A stretch of 64,000 nucleotides of DNA. Origin: Maioricimonas rarisocia (GTDB lineage: Bacteria; Planctomycetota; Planctomycetia; Planctomycetales; Planctomycetaceae). How positions within the stretch are numbered: the first letter of the stretch is position 1; every line of letters begins with the position of its first letter. The notes under the pieces are model-generated. The model ran no database searches and was not told the DNA's origin. It saw only the letters and a program-made list of their open reading frames with translations. Both the position numbers and the translations under genes were made by a program. Positions 37,419 to 46,995 of this stretch are shown here, in pieces. The DNA is taken from positions 3,024,853 through 3,088,852 of the forward strand of contig NZ_CP036275.1 of assembly GCF_007747795.1 (NCBI RefSeq). Direction: 5' to 3'.

Positions 37419-37703
37419 TCCGCACGGAATCTGCGGGTCTTCGCGGAAGCCGTTCTGCTGAGAAGAGCGGCTCCGGGCCAGTTGCCACCGTTCGTTGTTC
37501 CCCGCCGGGTTGCGGTGGGGAGGACTGACGTGGTGGCACTGAATGAATGCCGCGCGGTCCTCTGCGGTGGCCGCGCGAGGCGATGCTTCCGGGATCCCGT
37601 GTCCGAATCCGCCCCTCGTCGGCGCACAGGCTGATCCCGTGCCGTCCCTTCGGGCGAGATATCCGGCGGTCATGTCCCACTGGGCAGGCCGGAATCGGGA
37701 CCG

Positions 37704-38546
37704 TCAGCTTCCGTTACCGGACGCCGATGCGCTGCCACCTTTGCTGGCGGCATTGATCGCTCCCCGGACCAGATTGCCCATCTTCGGGTGCTCCGGCTCG
37801 AAGTCGGGAGGCAGTCCCTCCTCGCGCAATGCTTCCGTCGCTGTCGGGCCGATGCTCGCGACGAATGTCCTGCCGGCCGCGGCGAGCCACTCGTCACGAA
37901 GATTGAGTTGCTGTGCGATGGCGAGGACGTTGGTGATCTGGTTCGCGCTGGTGAACATCAGCACGTCAAACTCGCCCGCGACCGTCTTGCGAATTGCCTC
38001 CTCGAGCGGACCGGTTTCTTCCGGCAGCGCCCAGCGGTAGACCGGGACGGCCGCGACCTTGCCGCCGCGTCCCGCAATCTCTTCGTAGAGCTGCTCGTTC
38101 GGGCGACCGTACTCCTGGACAGCAACGGTGCGTCCGTCGAACGCATGCTCTGCAGCGTCGATGGCCTCAATCAGCTCCCGCCAGGTGTTCGGCTCGGGAG
38201 CCCGGACATCAACGTGCGTCCCCCACTCGCGAAGGACCGCGAACGGCTTCGGACCGCGAACGGCAACGAAGCAGCGATCCAGTGCCGCCAGCAGTTCCTC
38301 GCGCGAGTAACGCGTCGTCGCCGCGTCGAGCAGGGCCCGGGCACCAACGCCCGTCAGGAAGATCACGTCGTCGATGTGGCCTTCGAGCAGGTCGGCGGCG
38401 AACTGCAGCGCGACGGGGTTCTCCTCGATCGGAATCTCCCGCATCGAGGGGGCGACTGTCGGGAGACCACCGTGGCGTTCGATGAGGGCCGCCATCTCAC
38501 GTTCGCGGCGGCTCTCGAAACTGCATACACGTATCGAATCGGTCAT
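37704..38546 (-). CDS. hemD: Uroporphyrinogen-III synthase
   Basis: A 280-residue HemD-fold protein: two Rossmann-like domains with RVCSFESRREREMAALIERHGG at the start, then FLTGVGARALLDA, VAVRGPKPFAVLRE, VAVQEYGRPNEQLYEE, VLMFTSANQITNVLA and ASIGPTATEALREEG. It closes hydroxymethylbilane with D-ring inversion to make uroporphyrinogen III, the precursor of heme, siroheme and corrinoids. HemD proteins are poorly conserved, but the GPTATEALRE block is characteristic. Other hem genes are absent from this window. Start 38546 (MTDS) is chosen, with MRMQIS at 38564 as an alternative. Confidence 0.85.
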   Translation of the reverse strand: MTDSIRVCSFESRREREMAALIERHGGLPTVAPSMREIPIEENPVALQFAADLLEGHIDDVIFLTGVGARALLDAATTRYSREELLAALDRCFVAVRGPKPFAVLREWGTHVDVRAPEPNTWRELIEAIDAAEHAFDGRTVAVQEYGRPNEQLYEEIAGRGGKVAAVPVYRWALPEETGPLEEAIRKTVAGEFDVLMFTSANQITNVLAIAQQLNLRDEWLAAAGRTFVASIGPTATEALREEGLPPDFEPEHPKMGNLVRGAINAASKGGSASASGNGS

Positions 38547-38697
38547 GCTGATCTGCATCCGCATGGCTTGGGGGAGTTGCCCGAAGAGGCCGGCACGCGG
38601 GCGTTGCGGTCAGCCGGGCGAAGCCGGCGACAGCACACCGGCTTCCAGCGGGAAAGTGTGGCATCCCACCGCGAAGAAAGAAAGCAGCGCACAAAGA

Positions 38698-38793
38698 AAG
38701 CGAGTGAAAATGACTGGGGGCATGGGCGCTCGCCCGAAATCAGTCCTCCGAGGCCTGACTTCGGCCACACCCCCAGTCATGAAACACTCGCTT
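38698..38793. mobile_element. 96-bp palindromic miniature element
   Basis: The left arm carries AAGCGAGTG (38698-38706) and ATGACTGGGGG (38710-38720). The right arm carries the inverted words CCCCCAGTCAT (38770-38780) and CACTCGCTT (38785-38793), so the ends pair over about 20 bp with a mismatched AAA/GAAA bulge. A GGGCG/CGCCC hairpin is inside (38724-38735). The rest of the 38565-39267 spacer holds no recognisable gene. I infer a miniature inverted-repeat element. The end word AAGCGAGTG is shared with the element at 20494-20934. Confidence 0.6.
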
Positions 38794-39267
38794 CAAAGTC
38801 TCATGAACCGGAGCGTTCTGTGCGGACGTCTCGTGGGCATCCACGCGAACCGTTCCAGTACTGGTCCGATTCTGCAAAGTGTGTGCCGAGGTTGTTCTTT
38901 GATGTCGGCGTGAAGTCGTAACCGACACTCTGTCAGAGGGTTCGGGTTTGTTGAGTGGTTTCGGCCCGGTCCGAAGCTGCGCGCAGCCCGATGGAAGTTG
39001 CCCATCGCAGCGGCAACCGTTCCCTGGAAGTGCGCAGCACGCCGTGCAGTGCAGGCCGTACGACGAGGAAGGTTGACCATTGGAAACGCGCGGTCGTATC
39101 TTTCGAAGTGGCGATGCCGAACACTGTTGCGGATTCTGCGGGCAGCACCAGACACGGGGCTTCCCCGATGCCGGTGGCCGTACGAAGGGTGAAACTGCAT
39201 CGTTCGTGCACACATGCCGGAGGTCCGGTCCTCCTCTTCACAAGATTTCTTCGATCAGAGAACGACG

Positions 39268-39705
39268 ATGAGCAGTGATTCCAATGCGGATCGTCCCGAA
39301 CTGGAAGTCCATTCCGACGAGGACTGGAAGGAACGCGTCAAGGAAGAGGACGCCCGCCGCGACGCCGAGGCAGCGTCCACGCAGCCGACTTCTGAAGGAC
39401 AGGAGCCGTCCGGCGAAAGCGAAGGCTCTGCGTTCGACGACATCGATCCGTCCCGGTTGCCGCCGGCCAGTTTTCCGCTTATTGTCGAGATGCTTTCGAC
39501 CCAGGCGCTGGTCGCTCTGGGGATGATTCCCGAGCCGGGCACCAGCGAACCGAAGCTGCGGCTCAACCTCGCCCGGCACCTGATCGATCTGCTCGGCGTG
39601 ATCGATCAGAAGACCAAAGGGAATCTCGACGAAGGAGAGGAGCAGTTGCTGGAGAATACGTTGCATCAGCTCCGGATGGTGTACCTCGAGCGCTCACGGG
39701 GTTGA
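39268..39705 (+). CDS. DUF1844 domain protein
   Basis: A 145-residue cytoplasmic protein. A charged, low-complexity N-terminal third (DEDWKERVKEEDARRDAEAAS) precedes the DUF1844 domain: PASFPLIVEMLSTQALVALGM, then LNLARHLIDLLGVIDQKTKGNL and LENTLHQLRMVYLE. DUF1844 proteins are found in many phyla without a known role. The gene lies 49 bp upstream of a PhnP-like hydrolase gene on the same strand, a neighbourhood often seen in Planctomycetes. Confidence 0.85.
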   Translation: MSSDSNADRPELEVHSDEDWKERVKEEDARRDAEAASTQPTSEGQEPSGESEGSAFDDIDPSRLPPASFPLIVEMLSTQALVALGMIPEPGTSEPKLRLNLARHLIDLLGVIDQKTKGNLDEGEEQLLENTLHQLRMVYLERSRG

Positions 39706-39753
39706 GTTCGCACGTGCCGGGTCGACACGATTCCGGAAAGACTGGGAGGGAGT

Positions 39754-40554
39754 GTGTCCATCTCCGGCAGCGGTCGCTCCGGCGGCCGAATGACTCTACT
39801 GGGAACAGGTACGAGTGTGGGGGTGCCGGTCATCGGCTGCGACTGCGCCGTCTGCACCTCCACGAACCCGCGAAACACGCGAACGCGGACTGGCGTGTAC
39901 GTCTCTGCTCCCGACGGCAACTTCCTCATCGACACGCCGCCGGAATTGCGCATCCAGCTGATTCGGGAACAGATCAAGCTGGTCCAGGCCGTCGTCTACA
40001 CGCACGCCCATGCAGACCACATCCTCGGTCTGGACGACCTGCGGATCTTCGGCTACCGCCTCAAGGGGCCGGTGCAGCTGTACTGCGAAGAGGATGTCGA
40101 AGCGCATCTGAGGTCGACGTTCAGCTACGCCTTTCAGGAGCCGGTCCCCGGCCGTCCGCAGCATTCGCGGCCCAATCTCGCATTCAATCCGATTAGCGAA
40201 GAACCGTTTTCGCTGCTCGGACTGACGATCACGCCGATCCGCATGATTCATGGCGCCCTGCCGGTCCTGGGCTTTCGCATCAACGACGTCGCGTTCTGCA
40301 CGGACTGCAGTGAGATTTCCGAGTCGAGTCTGGCCCTCCTGGAAGGACTCGACGTGCTCATCATCGATGCCCTCTGGTACGAGCCGCATCCGACCCACTT
40401 CAACGTGGCGCAGGCCCTGGAAGTCATCGAGCGCGTCCGGCCTCGCAAGGCGTTTCTGACGCACGTCTCGCATCGCCTCGACTACGAGGAAACGAACGCA
40501 CGCCTGCCCAAACATGTCGAGCTGGCCTATGATGGTCAGCAGATCCTTTTGTGA
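39754..40554 (+). CDS. MBL-fold metallohydrolase, PhnP/phosphoribosyl cyclic phosphodiesterase-like
   Basis: A 266-residue metallo-beta-lactamase-fold enzyme. The metal site is complete: THAHADH with H84, H86, D88 and H89. GCDCAVC (C29, C31, C34) near the N-terminus is the structural zinc Cys cluster known from PhnP. Later ligands lie in MIHGALPVLGFRI, CTDCSE and LTHVSHRLDYEE. This argues for a phosphodiesterase, probably acting on cyclic phosphates, though the Lyase/C-P operon is absent. GTG 39754 directly follows a GGGAGGG site; ATG 39790 is an alternative that aligns with the family start. Confidence 0.85.
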   Translation: MSISGSGRSGGRMTLLGTGTSVGVPVIGCDCAVCTSTNPRNTRTRTGVYVSAPDGNFLIDTPPELRIQLIREQIKLVQAVVYTHAHADHILGLDDLRIFGYRLKGPVQLYCEEDVEAHLRSTFSYAFQEPVPGRPQHSRPNLAFNPISEEPFSLLGLTITPIRMIHGALPVLGFRINDVAFCTDCSEISESSLALLEGLDVLIIDALWYEPHPTHFNVAQALEVIERVRPRKAFLTHVSHRLDYEETNARLPKHVELAYDGQQILL

Positions 40555-40695
40555 TCCCCGGTCCGCTCCGTATGAGAGAGAGGCGGTCCCTTGGGGAGAG
40601 ACGACCCGTCGGTGGGCCCTCGACCGAATCGTCGTCGCTCGGATCTCGATTCCACTCAGTCCATCAGCGCCGTTGACGGTGCGGGGAGAATCTCC

Positions 40696-42528
40696 ATGCG
40701 AAATCGCGGATCGTGTCTCGTGTTGTGTGCGGCTCTGTTAATGTCGGCCGGGCTGACGGCACGTGCAGACGACTCGACGAAGCCGGCCACCGTCGCCGTC
40801 TTCGCGTTTGATCGAACCGTGACCGAGAAGCCGGTTTCGGATGATCCCCTGTTCGGTTCGGTCGGCTCCGAAACGCTCTACTCCCTCATCGAGCGCCTCG
40901 ACGAGGCTGCAGAAGATGAGGAGGTCAAGGCGGTCGTGTTGCTCGCCGGCAGTTCGACACTCCCCTACGCCCAGGCCGAAGAAGTGCGGGCCGCCATCGA
41001 CCGCATCAGGGAATCGGGCAAGAAGGTCTACGCCCACGCCGACTCGCTGCGTACGCCCCAGTACGCCCTGCTCTGCGGCGCTTCTCGACTGAGTGTCGCA
41101 CCGACTGGTGACGTCTGGGTGACCGGCCTGTACGGAGAACAGCTCTACGTTCGCGGACTGCTCGATCTGCTGGGGGTGAAGCCGGACTTCCTCACCTGCG
41201 GCGAATACAAGAGTGCCGGCGAGATGTTCACACGGACCGGTCCCAGCCCCGAGTCAGAAGAGATGTACAAGTGGCTCTACGACGGGCTGTTCGAGAGCGT
41301 CATCAATCTCGTGGCGACCGGCCGCGGCGTCGATGCCAAGCAGGCCCGCAAGTGGATCGATCAGGGACTGTACTCAGCCGAATCGGCCCGGGAAGCTGGT
41401 CTGATCGACGCCGTCGAACACCGTCAGGCGTTTTCGCAGGCGATTCAGGACGATCTCGGCACCGAGGTCGAGTACGACAAGTCGTACGGGAAGAAGAAAG
41501 GCCCGAGCATCGACCTGAACAACCCGTTCGCCGCGTTCCAGCTGTGGGCCGAGATTCTCGCCGGGCCGCAGAGGCGACGCTCCAACAAGGACGCCATCGC
41601 GGTTGTCTACGTGGATGGCCCGATCATGCCAGGCAAGTCGCAGCCGAGCATCTTCGGCACCGGCGAAGCCGCCTACAGCGAGCCGATCCGCAAGGCGCTC
41701 GACAAGCTGATCGACGATGACAAGGTGAAAGGTGTCGTGCTTCGTGTTTCCTCCCCGGGGGGATCGGCCGTGGCGAGCGAAATCATTCTGAACGCGACGC
41801 AGCGCGTGGCCGCGAAGAAGCCGTTCGTCGTCTCCATGGGATCGGTCGCCGGCAGCGGCGGGTACTACGTGGCCTGCGCCGGCCAGCGGATCTTCGCCGA
41901 CAGTGCCACCATCACCGGTTCGATCGGCGTGATTTCGGGCAAGCTCGTCACCGAAGGAATGTGGAACCGCATCGGCATCAACTTCGAGGCGAACAAGCGC
42001 GGTGAAAAAGCGGGCATGCTGGCCGGATCGGACCTCTTCACAGAAGAGGAACGGGACGAGATGCAGGCCTGGATGAACGAGGTCTACGAGGTCTTCAAGG
42101 GGCACGTCGTGGACAACCGCGGCGACAAACTGGCCAAGCCGATCGAAGAACTGGCCGGCGGACGCGTCTACACCGGCCAGCAGGCGCTCGAATACGGGCT
42201 CGTGGACGAGATTGGAGGCCTGAACGACGCGATTGCCTGGGTCGCTGACAAGGCGGACGTGGACGATTACGACGTCCGTGTCGTTCCGCGTCCCACGAAC
42301 TTCCTGGAAGAGCTGCTGAACGAACTGTCCGGCCAGCAGAACAAGGACAATGGCGACCTCCAGCTGGCCGGGCCGACCGGTTCGGGACTGGTCGATGCGG
42401 CGCTGCCGATGCTTCGTCAACTCGATCCGCGTCGCCTGCAACTCGTCCTTTCGGCCCTGCGGCAGGCCGAACTTCTGAAGCACGAGCGTGTCATGTTGAC
42501 CATGCCTCTCATCGAATTGAGCGACTGA
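40696..42528 (+). CDS. sppA: S49-family signal peptide peptidase (SppA type)
   Basis: A 610-residue exported peptidase with a signal peptide (SCLVLCAALLMSAGLTARA). It is the long, two-domain S49 form. The catalytic dyad is inferred as Lys172 (GEYKSAGE, first domain) and Ser387 (GSVAGSGGYYVA, second domain), with the VSSPGGSAVASEII loop. It degrades residual signal peptides in the membrane. Unlike E. coli SppA, the leader looks cleavable and no extra anchor is obvious. It follows the MBL gene on the same strand after 141 bp and precedes DUF493. Confidence 0.88.
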   Translation: MRNRGSCLVLCAALLMSAGLTARADDSTKPATVAVFAFDRTVTEKPVSDDPLFGSVGSETLYSLIERLDEAAEDEEVKAVVLLAGSSTLPYAQAEEVRAAIDRIRESGKKVYAHADSLRTPQYALLCGASRLSVAPTGDVWVTGLYGEQLYVRGLLDLLGVKPDFLTCGEYKSAGEMFTRTGPSPESEEMYKWLYDGLFESVINLVATGRGVDAKQARKWIDQGLYSAESAREAGLIDAVEHRQAFSQAIQDDLGTEVEYDKSYGKKKGPSIDLNNPFAAFQLWAEILAGPQRRRSNKDAIAVVYVDGPIMPGKSQPSIFGTGEAAYSEPIRKALDKLIDDDKVKGVVLRVSSPGGSAVASEIILNATQRVAAKKPFVVSMGSVAGSGGYYVACAGQRIFADSATITGSIGVISGKLVTEGMWNRIGINFEANKRGEKAGMLAGSDLFTEEERDEMQAWMNEVYEVFKGHVVDNRGDKLAKPIEELAGGRVYTGQQALEYGLVDEIGGLNDAIAWVADKADVDDYDVRVVPRPTNFLEELLNELSGQQNKDNGDLQLAGPTGSGLVDAALPMLRQLDPRRLQLVLSALRQAELLKHERVMLTMPLIELSD

Positions 42529-42688
42529 CGCAGCTTGCAACTGGTCCTGCCCTCGCCTGCGGACCGGTCTCGTTCGTATGATGGAGGAACCCCGCCGACG
42601 ACACCGGCGGGGGCGTACCGTCATCAACAGACCGGCTCGCTCTCCCTGTCACCGGGACCGACCGGAATGGATCAACGGGGATCGATTC

Positions 42689-42973
42689 GTGGATCAGCTA
42701 CCGACAATTGAACTGCTCGAGGCGACACACCAGTTCCCCGGCCGGTACGTTTTCAAGGTCATCGGGACGACCGAGGACCGGTTTATTGGCCGCGTTGTCC
42801 AGGCCGTCCGTGCCGAACTTGCCAGCGACATGGAGCCATCCTTCAGCTCCCGTACGACGGCGGGAGGACGGCACGTGTCAGTGACGATCGAGCCGGAAGT
42901 CAAGGAGGCCCAGCAGGTTCTGGCGATCTATGAGCGTCTGAGGGAACTGGACGGCCTCGTCATGCTGTTTTGA
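42689..42973 (+). CDS. DUF493 (YbeD-like) protein
   Basis: A 94-residue protein of one DUF493 ferredoxin-like domain: LLEATHQFPGRYVFKVIGTTED at the start, then HVSVTIEPEVKEAQQVLAIYERLREL and a final GLVMLF. The usual family size is 85-100 residues. E. coli YbeD is a regulator-like protein with no defined activity. The GTG at 42689 is preferred because the family match begins at once. Earlier in-frame codons (from 42578) add a basic, unconserved leader. Confidence 0.8.
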   Translation: MDQLPTIELLEATHQFPGRYVFKVIGTTEDRFIGRVVQAVRAELASDMEPSFSSRTTAGGRHVSVTIEPEVKEAQQVLAIYERLRELDGLVMLF

Positions 42974-43145
42974 GCGGCCTAGCGACCTTGAGGTTTGCGG
43001 GGCCGTGTGGAACGCGTCCCGCCGGCAGAACGATTGACTTTGCCCGGCTGCGCAAATGTGCCGCGCAAAGCTGGTTGATCTGCGGAATGCTTCCTGCAAG
43101 AATACGCGCTTTCCTGGCGCAGACGATATTCTGAAGGCAACTCCA

Positions 43146-43388
43146 ATGGGACTGGCGAAGGACGTTCTGGAACGTCAGCTCGAGCTGGCTGATGCGGACC
43201 TGAAGAAGCACAGCGACCGTCTCACCGAGGCGGGGCTCGACCAGAAGGCTCAGAAGAAGGATCCGACGTGGCGGTCGCTGAACGCCACCCGTCGACAGAT
43301 CCGTACGCGGCTGCAGCGGGTGGCTGAGATCCGCACCCGGGACGAAGAGCTTGCCGCACGCAAAGCCTCGTCTGCCGACGAAGAGTAA
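43146..43388 (+). CDS. Small planctomycete protein of unknown function
   Basis: An 80-residue, strongly charged, probably helical cytoplasmic protein. It begins MGLAKDVLERQLELADADLKK, with a middle DPTWRSLNATRRQIRTRLQRV. It resembles small coiled-coil proteins found next to the tRNA-Ser in some relatives, but I do not know its role. The ATG at 43146 follows GAAGG by 8 nt; the longer frame from 43056 adds unconserved sequence. The tRNA-Ser(GGA) gene starts 21 bp after its stop, so the two may be co-transcribed. Confidence 0.55.
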   Translation: MGLAKDVLERQLELADADLKKHSDRLTEAGLDQKAQKKDPTWRSLNATRRQIRTRLQRVAEIRTRDEELAARKASSADEE

Positions 43389-43408
43389 CGTCCCTTCGCG
43401 GACGCTCC

Positions 43409-43496
<88 letters not shown>

Positions 43497-43512
43497 TCAT
43501 GTTTTTCTGGTT

Positions 43513-43545
43513 GCTGTAAACCGCTTCTGAACAGCGGCTTACAGC
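43513..43545 (+). terminator. Long hairpin after tRNA-Ser
   Basis: GCTGTAA...TTACAGC outer arms (7 bp) and CCGCT...AGCGG inner arms (5 bp), with one mismatch between them and a 7-nt loop. It sits 18 bp after the tRNA. No T-run follows, so its action as a terminator is uncertain; a processing signal is possible. Confidence 0.4.
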
Positions 43546-44175
43546 GAATCACCGGTTGTCACGGTCGAATGAAACAAGGCGTTGACAGCCCACTCGCTTC
43601 GAGCCGCTGAATCTTCGCGGCTCCCATCTGCTTGTAGCGCTTCGCGGACTCTCTTCAGAAAACGCGTCCGCGGTCTGCGCCGACACCGACGACACTTGTA
43701 ACTGCGATGTGTCGACCCGTTGCTGCCCTCCAACTCGACCTGTTCCGGGCCAGAACGGGCTCTTCGTCATGCAACTGGCGGGGCCGGCGTGAACTCTGGC
43801 GTCGTTCGGCGGACCGGAAAAACGGTCCGTGAGTCATCTCATGGCGGCCGAAGGCGGTTTGCAAAGGTGCCGCCGCGTGACGACCAGTTGACCGGCTGCA
43901 ACGGTGCTGGACACGCGAGGCCGGCAACCGCAGGAGCCGACCACCTGTTGATTCACCCCCGGATTTCATCACGATAGAGTTCCGTCCGGTCGCACTCACC
44001 TGCCCCCCTCGAAAAGCGGCGGGGGCATGCGCGTCGTCCCGATACGTTCGCCGGCACACGGGATCAACGGGGGCGCAGATCGGGACGCGCTTGAGGTGAC
44101 GTCCATGGAATGAGCGACGGGAACTGGCCGAGCGGGGGCTTGCGGTCAGCCACACTCACTGAGGGGCACCACCCG
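43546..44175. other. Gene-free spacer
   Basis: About 630 bp between the tRNA hairpin and the beta-helix gene. Several long open frames occur on both strands, but their composition (Arg/Ser/Pro-rich, no domain, no signal) marks them as random frames in GC-rich DNA. No repeat or RNA was recognised. Confidence 0.5.
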
Positions 44176-46341
44176 ATGAATAGAACCACGCTCTTCGTTC
44201 CGGTCCTGCTGGCTGCATTGCTGACGGCAGGCGTCTGCCCGGCCGCAGTGCCGACCGCTGACTTCTTCGTTTCACCGAACGGGGCCGACCAATGGTCGGG
44301 GACGTTGCCGGAGCCGAATGCGGGGCGAACAGATGGACCGTTTGCGACACTCGAGCGCGCGCGGTACGCCGTGCGGGAATCGGGTAAGAACCGGTCGGGG
44401 GACGTTGTGGTTCTGATTCGCGGTGGCACGTACCGACTGAAGGAGACCGTCGTATTCGGCGTTCACGATTCCGGACGAGGCGACTCGACTGTCACCTACG
44501 CTGCTTATCCGGGCGAGACTCCCGTTTTCAGTTCCGGCCACGAGATTCACGACTGGACGCTACTGACTACTGCCCCCCCGGGCCTCCCGGCAGAAGCCAT
44601 CGGCAAGGTGCAGGTGGCAGATGTCTCCGACCGGTTTCATGCCCTCTTCGATGCGGAAGGCCTGCTGCCACGGGCACGATCGCAGGGCTTCATTCCCCTC
44701 GCGGGCGGAAGCCGCAATGAGCTTCGCTTTCCCGCCGGTCGGCTGCGGGACTGGCCGAATGTGGAAGACGTCGAGATCGTCGTTCGTCCGCATCACGCAT
44801 GGATCGTGAACATCCTGCCGTTGGAATCTGTCGACGAGCAGAGACAGATTGCCCGCACGTCCATCAGCGCAACGTATGCGATGAACCGGCTCCATTTCCT
44901 GAAACAGACGGAATCGTGCTGGGTCGAGAATGCGCTGGAAGAACTCGACGAACCGGGCGAGTGGGCACTCGATACGAAGCAGGGCAGGCTTTACCTCTGG
45001 CCCCGGAACGACTCGCCGGTGCTGGCTCCGCAACTGTTGGAGCTGATCCGCATCGAAGGCGATATCGATCGCGAAGGTCCGCAGGACGCGCCGGTCCGGA
45101 ATCTCCGCTTTCGGGGTCTGACGTTCATGCACGGCGATCGCTATCAGCTCGCCAGTGACGATGCCGGCCTGCAGCATGATTGGGACATGCACGACAAGGC
45201 CAATGCCCTGGTCCGGCTGCGGGGGACCGAGAACTGCGTGATCGAGCAGTGCCGGTTCGCCCACAGCGGCAGCGGTGCGATCCGCGTCGACCTGCACGGA
45301 CAACGGAACACTCTTTCCGGCAACCTCATCGAGCATATGGGCGGAGCCGGGATTCTGCTATGCGGCTACGGTCCGGGGACCAAGGACGTCAACCGAAAGA
45401 ATCTCGTCCACAACAATCACATTCATCACGTCGGTCAGATCCTGTGGCACTCTCCCGGGATCATGCTCTGGCAGAGCGGCGAAAATCGGGTTACGAACAA
45501 CCTCGTGCATCATACGCCCTACACCGCAATCATCGTTTCCGGCTGCATGACCGGCTTTTTCACCCGGCAGGGACGAGAACTCGGCCGAACGATCAGGCGG
45601 CACGAGATTGTCGGCCTGCCGCGCAGCCCGCAACTGAAAGACGTGCGTCCCTACCTGCACACCCGCGACAACGTCATCGAATCCAACGAGATTCATCATG
45701 CGATGGAGTTGCTGGGGGACGGCAATGCGATCTACATCCGCGGCGCGGGGGCGGGCAATGTGATCCGGCGGAACTACATCCATCACCTGGTGGCTCCAAT
45801 GCAGATGCAGGCGGCGATTCGCACCGACGGCGGTCAGAGGGATACGCTGATCGCCGAAAACCTGATCTGGAAGTGCACTTCGCAGGGAATCATCCTGAAG
45901 CTGAACAACCGCTGCGAAAACAACATTGTTGCAGACATTATCGCTCCTCCCCGGGGCTACTATCTCGCAGTCCGCGAAGGACCGATGACGGGCGCGACGA
46001 TCAGACGCAACATCTTTTACTCGTCATCCGACACGTGCACCTTCATCGACGAATTGCCGCCCGGCAGGGGCCGCACGAACGAAGATCGCAGAGGTCGAAC
46101 GCTCGCGGCCGCGAAGCAGGCCGATACCGACAGGAACATCTATTTCTGCGCAGCCAGACCGGAGCTCGGCCGGCAGATGCTGGAGAAACAGCAACGGGAT
46201 GGAGTCGACGCTCACAGCCTGGCTGTCGATCCGCTCTTTGTTGATCCGGCGAAGGGGGACTTCCGGCTGAAACCGGAGTCCCCTGCCCTCAAGCTGGGTA
46301 TTGTGCCGTTCGATATGTCGAAGGTCGGACTGATCGATTGA
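44176..46341 (+). CDS. Secreted right-handed parallel beta-helix protein
   Basis: A 721-residue exported protein with a signal peptide (LFVPVLLAALLTAGVCPAA). The N-terminal part DFFVSPNGADQWSG and GTYRLKETVVF is typical of planctomycete beta-helix (pectate lyase-like) proteins. The central region repeats short beta strands with N-rich turns (RNTLSGNLIEHMGGAGI, KNLVHNNHIHHVG, ENRVTNNLVHH, DNVIESNEIHH). This fold usually binds or cleaves polysaccharides, but a complete catalytic set could not be read. The Fur-family gene converges on it, with a hairpin between. Confidence 0.85.
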   Translation: MNRTTLFVPVLLAALLTAGVCPAAVPTADFFVSPNGADQWSGTLPEPNAGRTDGPFATLERARYAVRESGKNRSGDVVVLIRGGTYRLKETVVFGVHDSGRGDSTVTYAAYPGETPVFSSGHEIHDWTLLTTAPPGLPAEAIGKVQVADVSDRFHALFDAEGLLPRARSQGFIPLAGGSRNELRFPAGRLRDWPNVEDVEIVVRPHHAWIVNILPLESVDEQRQIARTSISATYAMNRLHFLKQTESCWVENALEELDEPGEWALDTKQGRLYLWPRNDSPVLAPQLLELIRIEGDIDREGPQDAPVRNLRFRGLTFMHGDRYQLASDDAGLQHDWDMHDKANALVRLRGTENCVIEQCRFAHSGSGAIRVDLHGQRNTLSGNLIEHMGGAGILLCGYGPGTKDVNRKNLVHNNHIHHVGQILWHSPGIMLWQSGENRVTNNLVHHTPYTAIIVSGCMTGFFTRQGRELGRTIRRHEIVGLPRSPQLKDVRPYLHTRDNVIESNEIHHAMELLGDGNAIYIRGAGAGNVIRRNYIHHLVAPMQMQAAIRTDGGQRDTLIAENLIWKCTSQGIILKLNNRCENNIVADIIAPPRGYYLAVREGPMTGATIRRNIFYSSSDTCTFIDELPPGRGRTNEDRRGRTLAAAKQADTDRNIYFCAARPELGRQMLEKQQRDGVDAHSLAVDPLFVDPAKGDFRLKPESPALKLGIVPFDMSKVGLID

Positions 46342-46352
46342 TCGGCCTGAGT

Positions 46353-46376
46353 CCGGTGGTGATCAGGGACCACCGG
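46353..46376. terminator. Hairpin between convergent genes
   Basis: CCGGTGGT (46353-46360) and ACCACCGG (46369-46376) around an 8-nt loop, in the 115-bp gap between the beta-helix gene (+) and the Fur-type gene (-). No T-tract on either side, so termination is inferred only from position. Confidence 0.45.
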
Positions 46377-46456
46377 GGGCAACAGAAGCACAACCGGGGG
46401 CCTCTCTGACAACGGCCTCGTGGCAGCAGCGACCACCTGTGCAGTCGCGGGGACGC

Positions 46457-46924
46457 TTACCCGCTCGCTGCATTCGCCGGACAGACCGTGCACTCAGGGC
46501 ACTTGCCGACAAAGACGATCTGCTCGACCTGCCAGTCGCTCACGTCCCTGCCGGAGGGGTGACCATTCTGGTCGGTGAGGCAATCGATACGGCCACACGC
46601 GCTGCAGAACCGGTGGGGATGCTGCCGGGGGGAGTCGTCGGGTGTCAGTGGATCGTCGCGCAATTCAAACCGCCAGACGCGGTCTCCGGGATCGAGCCGG
46701 CAAACCAGGCCGGCCTCTGCGAGATCATTCAGGCCGCGGAAGATCGTCGAACCGTCCATCCCGAGCGGTGCGAGCAGAACCGTCATTTCCGCGTGCGTGA
46801 CCGGGGCCGTCCGTGCATCCAGGCACTGCAGAATACTGATCCGGGTATACGTGCGGCGAAGGCCGCGCGACCGAAGCATTTCGTCGGCGGTGTCGACGCT
46901 CAGTTTCGAATTGCGAGAGCCCAT
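46457..46924 (-). CDS. Fur-family metal-dependent transcriptional regulator
   Basis: A 155-residue Fur/Zur-type repressor. The winged-helix part is SRGLRRTYTRISILQCL and THAEMTVLLAPLGMDGSTIFRGLNDLAEAGLV. The C-terminal part carries a His-rich HPHRFCSACG plus CPEC, giving the structural Cys4 zinc site (C107, C110, C142, C145). Whether it senses zinc, iron or nickel is not readable. It is the last gene of a minus-strand operon; an in-frame TTG at 46999 overlaps the permease stop (TTGA) with GAGGA four nt upstream, and could be the true start. The ATG at 46924 gives the more typical Fur N-terminus. Confidence 0.85.
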   Translation of the reverse strand: MGSRNSKLSVDTADEMLRSRGLRRTYTRISILQCLDARTAPVTHAEMTVLLAPLGMDGSTIFRGLNDLAEAGLVCRLDPGDRVWRFELRDDPLTPDDSPRQHPHRFCSACGRIDCLTDQNGHPSGRDVSDWQVEQIVFVGKCPECTVCPANAASG

Positions 46925-46995
46925 GCAGGTCCAGACCGTGTTGGGGGGAGACTCGAAGGGAACCGGCGAGCGATTCCGGCAAGCGACGACGTCAA

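Noticed and set aside
43655-44155. 166-residue minus-strand frame in the spacer before the beta-helix gene
   Set aside because: Arg/Ser-rich, no signal or motif, and no ribosome site; judged random.
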